Of a stretch of 64,000 nt of DNA, positions 60,032 to 64,000 are shown piece after piece (within the stretch, counting starts at the first letter, position 1; every line of letters begins with the position of its first letter). The DNA is from Paraburkholderia silvatlantica (GTDB lineage Bacteria > Pseudomonadota > Gammaproteobacteria > Burkholderiales > Burkholderiaceae): NCBI RefSeq assembly GCF_003096715.1, contig NZ_QEOL01000018.1, positions 1 to 64,000 on the forward strand, read 5' to 3'. The notes under the pieces were generated by a model that saw only the letters and a program-made list of their open reading frames with translations, was not told the DNA's origin and searched no databases. The position numbers were made by a program, and so were the translations under genes.

Positions 60032-63000
60032 ATGTCCCAGAGTCACCCTTCCGTGGGCGCGCCGAGCACGCAACGCATCGTCAAGGTGCGCCGCGACTAC
60101 AACGCCTGGGTCGGCGACGAGACCCTCGAGGACTACGCGCTGCGCTTCACGCCGCGCTCGTTTCGCCGCTGGTCGGAACTGCGCGTGGCCAATACGGCAA
60201 TTGGCGCAGTATCGTTTCTCGTGCTCGAGGCAATAGGAGGCAGTCTCGTCGTCAACTACGGCTTTACGAACGCGATCTGGGCGATCGCCGCCGTTTCGGC
60301 ACTCATCTGGCTCACGAGCCTGCCGATCAGCTATTACGCGGCACGCTATGGCGTCGACATGGACCTGCTCACGCGCGGCGCGGGCTTCGGCTATATCGGC
60401 TCCACGCTCACCTCGCTGCTCTATGCCGTCTTCACGTTTATTTTTTTCGCGCTCGAAGCGGCCATCATGTCGCTCGCGCTGCAACTCTATTTCCACATCT
60501 CGCTCGGTATCGCGTACGTACTGAGTTCGCTCGTCGTGATTCCTATCGTGATGTTCGGCATCACGCTCATCAACCGCCTGCAAAGCTGGACGCAGCCGCT
60601 CTGGCTCGTCCTGTTCGCCCTGCCCTACGCGGCAGTGCTGTGGCGTCATCCGGGCCTGGTCCGCGAATGGACGACGTTTGCGGGCTTCGCGCCGCAGGGG
60701 CGCGCTTTCAGCTTGATTGCATTCGGGCAGGCCTCGACCGTCGTGTTCGCGCTGATCGTGCAGGTCGGCGAACAGGTGGACTACTTGCGATTTTTGCCGC
60801 CGCTCACGGCGCGCAACCGCACGCGCTGGTGGCTCGCGCTGCTTTCGGCGGGACCTGGCTGGATCGTGCCCGGCGCACTCAAGATGCTCGGCGGCGCGTT
60901 TCTCGCCTTCGTCGCGATCCAGCACGAGGTCGATGCCTCTCATGCTGCGCAGCCCACGCAGATGTATCTCGTCGCGTACCATCTGCTGCTCGATCCGCTC
61001 GGGCTCGCGAGCTGGGCGCTGCCCGTGATGACGCTGTTCGTGATCGTCTCGCAGTTGAAGATCAACGTGACGAACGCCTATGCGGGCTCGCTCGCGTGGT
61101 CGAACTTCTTTGCACGGCTCACGCACAGTCATCCAGGCCGCGTGGTCTGGCTCGTGTTCAACGTGATGATTGCCTTGCTGCTCGTTGAAATGGGTGTATT
61201 CGATGCGATCGCCAAGGTGCTGTCGCTCTACGCGAACATTGCGATTGCGTGGGTGGGCGCACTGTTCGCCGATCTCGTCATCAACAAGCCGCTCGGCTAC
61301 AGTCCGCGTTATATCGAGTTCAAGCGCGCGCATCTGTACGACGTGAATCCCGTGGGCGTGGGCGCAATGCTGATCGCCGCAGCGGTCGCGATGCTTGCGC
61401 AAAGCGGCATGCTCGGCGTGCTCGCGCAAGCGATGTCGTCGTTCATCGCGTTCGGCGTGGCGTTCGTCTGTGCGCCGGTGATTGCGATCGTCACGCGTGG
61501 GCGCTACTACATCGCGCGAGACGCGCAGCCCACGGGCGACGCCGTCTCGCTGCGCTGCGCGATCTGCGAGAACGCCTTCGAGCCCGACGACACCGCGTAC
61601 TGCCCCGCTTACGGGGGCACCATCTGCTCGCTGTGCTGCTCGCTCGACTCGCGCTGCCACGACCGCTGCAAGCCGCACGCGCGCTTCGCCTCGCAGGCCG
61701 ACCGCGCACTGCACCGCGTGTTTCCGCGCGCCCGGCTCGGCCCGGCCGCGCTGCGTCTCACGCACTACGCGAGCCTCGTCGTCGCGATGCTGGCGGTGCT
61801 CGCGAGCGTGCTGTATCTGATCTGGTCGCAGAGCGTGACGTCATTCGCCGCCGACGGTGCGTCGTTCGACGGCGCCATGGCGGGCAGCTTCCTGAAGATA
61901 TTTTTCTCGCTCTCTCTGGTGGGCTGCATCGCGGCGTGGTGGTTCGTGCTCGAGCGCGAAAGCCGGCGCGTTACGCAGGAAGAATCGCAGCGGCAAAACG
62001 AACTGCTGATGCTCGAAATCGACGCGCACCAGAAAACCGACGCCGCGCTCAAACGCGCGACGGCCGCCGCCGAATCGGCGAATCAAGCGAAGAGCCGTTA
62101 CGTTTCCGGCTTGAGCCACGAATTGCGCACGCCGCTCAATAGCATTCTCGGCTACGCGCAATTGTTGCTGCAGGCGAAAGACGAACTCTCGGCAACACGC
62201 TACAACGCGGTGCGCACGATCCACCGCAGCGGCGAGCATCTGCTCGCGCTCGTCGACGGGCTGCTCGACGTCGCGCGTATCGAAGCGGGCAAGCTGCAAC
62301 TGAACATTGCGCGTGTGCCGCTTGCCGATTTCGTCGCGCACGTCACGTCGATGCTGCGTCCTCAGGCACTCGAAAAGGCGCTGGCCTTCGACGTGCAAAC
62401 CGTCGGCCGCCTGCCCGCCACGGTGCGCTCCGATCAGAAGTGCATGGGCCAGATCCTCACTAACCTGATTGGCAACGCCATCCGCTTTACCTCCGCCGGC
62501 ACCGTGACGCTGCGTGTGAGTCATGCGCTCGACACGCTCAAATTCGAAGTGATCGACACCGGCCCCGGCATTCCCGCGCCCGAGATGGAACGCCTGTTCC
62601 TGCCGTTCGAGCGAGGCGACGCCGCGCACGCGCATGATCACGGCGCGGGTCTTGGCCTGACGATCTGCCGGCTGCTTACGCAGGCGCTCGGCGGCAGTCT
62701 CGAAGTCGAAAGCGAGGTGGGGCGCGGCACGCGCTTCGTGGTGCGGCTCTTTGCGCCCGCCGTCGACAGCGCCGACGAAGCGCGCACCGAGCTCGCGGCC
62801 ATACGCGGCTATACCGGCGGGCGCCGCGCGATTCTCGTTGTCGACGATCTCGCGGATCAGCGCGGCATCGTCGTGCAATTGCTGACGCCGCTCGGCTTCG
62901 ACGTCGCCGAGGCGGCGAGCGGCCCCGAGGCGCTCCGCTGGCTCGCCACGCACGGCGCCGACGCGATCATCATGGACATTTCCATGCCGCTCATGGACGG

Positions 63001-63454
63001 CTACGAAACAAGCCGTTTGATCCGCGAAAACCAGTTGTCGAACGCGCCCATCGTGCTGCTTTCGGCCAACGCGTTCGCCGACGACCGCGAACGCGCGAGC
63101 GCGACCGGTTGCGCCGGTTATCTCGTGAAACCGCTCCAGGTGAACGTGCTGCTCGACAAGCTCGCGCAACTGCTCGCGCTCGACTGGATTGCATCCGATA
63201 CGTCATTGCCCGCGCCCGCGCAGGCCGGTGCGGCCTCGCTCGACGCCGCCTGGCCGCCAGCGGTACTCGAGCGCCTGCGGGCGCACCTCGAAGTCGGCTA
63301 CGTGCAAGGCGTCATCGAGCAGCTCGACACGGCCCGCGCAACATGGCCCGCGCTACAGGAGCACATCGAGGTGCTGCGCGCATTGGCGGAACGCTTTCAG
63401 CTAAGGGAACTCGAGCATGAACTCGACCGACTGCCACGCGCCGCCAACACGTGA
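60032..63454 (+). CDS. NCS1 transporter-histidine kinase-receiver fusion
   Basis: A 1140-residue membrane sensor. Residues about 35-500 form an NCS1-like (nucleobase/cytosine permease type) module of roughly twelve spans, with ANTAIGAVSFLVLEAIGGSL near the start. Residues 509-549 hold eight cysteines (509, 512, 524, 532, 535, 536, 542, 546) plus H543 and H549, a likely metal site. Two more spans follow (about 575-600 and 627-648), then a coiled coil. The kinase has H696 in LSHELRTPLNSILGYAQLLL and a GAGLGLTICRLL G-box. The receiver has D982 (IIMDISMPLMDGYE), and 90 residues follow it. ATG 60032 is the start. Divergent from urtA, it probably senses amide, urea or nitrogen status. The transporter may serve as a ligand sensor. 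Confidence 0.85.
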   Translation: MSQSHPSVGAPSTQRIVKVRRDYNAWVGDETLEDYALRFTPRSFRRWSELRVANTAIGAVSFLVLEAIGGSLVVNYGFTNAIWAIAAVSALIWLTSLPISYYAARYGVDMDLLTRGAGFGYIGSTLTSLLYAVFTFIFFALEAAIMSLALQLYFHISLGIAYVLSSLVVIPIVMFGITLINRLQSWTQPLWLVLFALPYAAVLWRHPGLVREWTTFAGFAPQGRAFSLIAFGQASTVVFALIVQVGEQVDYLRFLPPLTARNRTRWWLALLSAGPGWIVPGALKMLGGAFLAFVAIQHEVDASHAAQPTQMYLVAYHLLLDPLGLASWALPVMTLFVIVSQLKINVTNAYAGSLAWSNFFARLTHSHPGRVVWLVFNVMIALLLVEMGVFDAIAKVLSLYANIAIAWVGALFADLVINKPLGYSPRYIEFKRAHLYDVNPVGVGAMLIAAAVAMLAQSGMLGVLAQAMSSFIAFGVAFVCAPVIAIVTRGRYYIARDAQPTGDAVSLRCAICENAFEPDDTAYCPAYGGTICSLCCSLDSRCHDRCKPHARFASQADRALHRVFPRARLGPAALRLTHYASLVVAMLAVLASVLYLIWSQSVTSFAADGASFDGAMAGSFLKIFFSLSLVGCIAAWWFVLERESRRVTQEESQRQNELLMLEIDAHQKTDAALKRATAAAESANQAKSRYVSGLSHELRTPLNSILGYAQLLLQAKDELSATRYNAVRTIHRSGEHLLALVDGLLDVARIEAGKLQLNIARVPLADFVAHVTSMLRPQALEKALAFDVQTVGRLPATVRSDQKCMGQILTNLIGNAIRFTSAGTVTLRVSHALDTLKFEVIDTGPGIPAPEMERLFLPFERGDAAHAHDHGAGLGLTICRLLTQALGGSLEVESEVGRGTRFVVRLFAPAVDSADEARTELAAIRGYTGGRRAILVVDDLADQRGIVVQLLTPLGFDVAEAASGPEALRWLATHGADAIIMDISMPLMDGYETSRLIRENQLSNAPIVLLSANAFADDRERASATGCAGYLVKPLQVNVLLDKLAQLLALDWIASDTSLPAPAQAGAASLDAAWPPAVLERLRAHLEVGYVQGVIEQLDTARATWPALQEHIEVLRALAERFQLRELEHELDRLPRAANT

Positions 63455-64000
63455 CGCACAGGCCATGGGCGGCGCCAACGCGACGCCTGGCTGGCTTGAC
63501 GACCGGCCTGTCGTACTGATCGTCGACGATACACCGGACAACCTCGCGTTTCTTTCCGACACGCTCCAGGCGCACGGTTACGCCGTGCTGGTCGCGCTAT
63601 CGGGCGAGGACGCGCTCAAGTGCCTCGCGCGCGTGACACCCGACGTCGTGCTGCTCGACGCGATGATGCCGGGCATGGACGGCTTTGAAACCTGTAGCCG
63701 CATGAAACAGGACGTGCGCCACGAGCATCTTCCCGTGATCTTCATGACCGCGTTGACGGAAAGCGAGCACGTGGTGCGCGGCTTTCGCGTGGGCGGCATC
63801 GACTATGTGACGAAACCCGTACGGCCAGAGGAAGTGAGCGCGCGCATTGATGCGCATGTGCGGCGCTCGCGCGCGCAGCTCTACGCGCACGCCGCGCTGT
63901 CGCTCGATACACGCGCGGCTTTGATCGTGGGCGCCGATGGCGCGATCCGCTGGCAAAGTCCGCAGGCCGCGCGCCAGATCGCCGCTTACTCCATGGCCGA
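63417..64000 (+). CDS. Response regulator, partial (runs off window)
   Basis: The frame opens with ATG at 63417, overlapping the kinase gene by 38 bp, and is still open at the window end (194 codons). After a variable tail of about 30 residues comes a receiver: VVLIVDDTPDNLAFLSDTLQ, phospho-acceptor in VVLLDAMMPGMDGFET, and lysine in GIDYVTKPVRPEEV. A PAS-like stretch (LIVGADGAIRWQSPQAARQI) follows. The output domain is outside the window, and a LuxR-type HTH is the usual partner. It is the likely target of the fused kinase and binder of the divergent palindrome. Confidence 0.85.
   Translation, partial: MNSTDCHAPPTRDAQAMGGANATPGWLDDRPVVLIVDDTPDNLAFLSDTLQAHGYAVLVALSGEDALKCLARVTPDVVLLDAMMPGMDGFETCSRMKQDVRHEHLPVIFMTALTESEHVVRGFRVGGIDYVTKPVRPEEVSARIDAHVRRSRAQLYAHAALSLDTRAALIVGADGAIRWQSPQAARQIAAYSMA

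Noticed and set aside
1..64000. tRNA, rRNA, CRISPR array, prophage or integrase attachment sites
   Set aside because: No cloverleaf, regular spaced repeats, phage structural genes or integrase were recognised anywhere in the window.

Overview
The window is high-GC DNA from a Burkholderiaceae bacterium, most likely Paraburkholderia, Caballeronia or Burkholderia. The clues are two OmpC-type Burkholderiales porins, a DUF4148 protein, dense ABC importer operons and an IS110/ISNCY-scarred edge. It reads as a catabolic accessory region of a chromosome or megaplasmid. I see no rRNA, tRNA or CRISPR array.

Layout. 1-2154: decayed mobile and porin debris (broken IS110 transposase, ISNCY transposase stub, porin fragment). 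2155-3330: intact porin. 3397-4470: a LysR regulator and a VOC-domain gene fused by a deletion. 4525-26552: a 22-kb organosulfur island. It holds an ssuABC-type sulfonate importer, a peptide/nickel-type importer with two paralogous binding proteins, three LLM flavin monooxygenases, two acyl-CoA-dehydrogenase-fold oxidases plus a fragment of a third, an aldo/keto reductase, a sulfonate-binding protein, a MetQ-like protein, and a cytoplasmic protein carrying the catalytic residues of the DszB desulfinase. Together these supply uptake, oxygenation and desulfination functions resembling a dsz/sfn pathway for an unidentified organosulfur compound. 26605-27026: dead amidase gene.

27515-28744: second porin. 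29110-37899: a two-component system (37086-37763 regulator, 35683-37089 kinase), a ytcA-mdtNOP-like FUSC efflux operon, a secreted alpha/beta hydrolase and a DUF4148 protein. A 28-bp operator with three GT half-sites at 11-bp period occurs three times, always in the same orientation to the gene it precedes, and probably ties the hydrolase, DUF4148 and regulator genes into one regulon.

37973-44941: four-carbon sugar acid (D-erythronate/L-threonate) operon with a FadR-type regulator, ltnD, otnK, otnC, an MFS permease, otnI and denD. 45078-49070: CitMHS-type transporter plus a split AtuA pair of unknown substrate, with a divergent LysR gene. 49255-52150: complete polar amino acid-type ABC importer.

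52144-64000: short-chain amide/urea system. An eight-gene operon (urtABCDE-like importer, formamidase, FmdB, aliphatic amidase AmiE) is transcribed divergently from an unusual sensor kinase that fuses an NCS1-type transporter, an eight-cysteine segment, a histidine kinase and a receiver. That gene overlaps a response regulator that runs off the window. A perfect 10-bp inverted repeat lies in the divergent promoter region.
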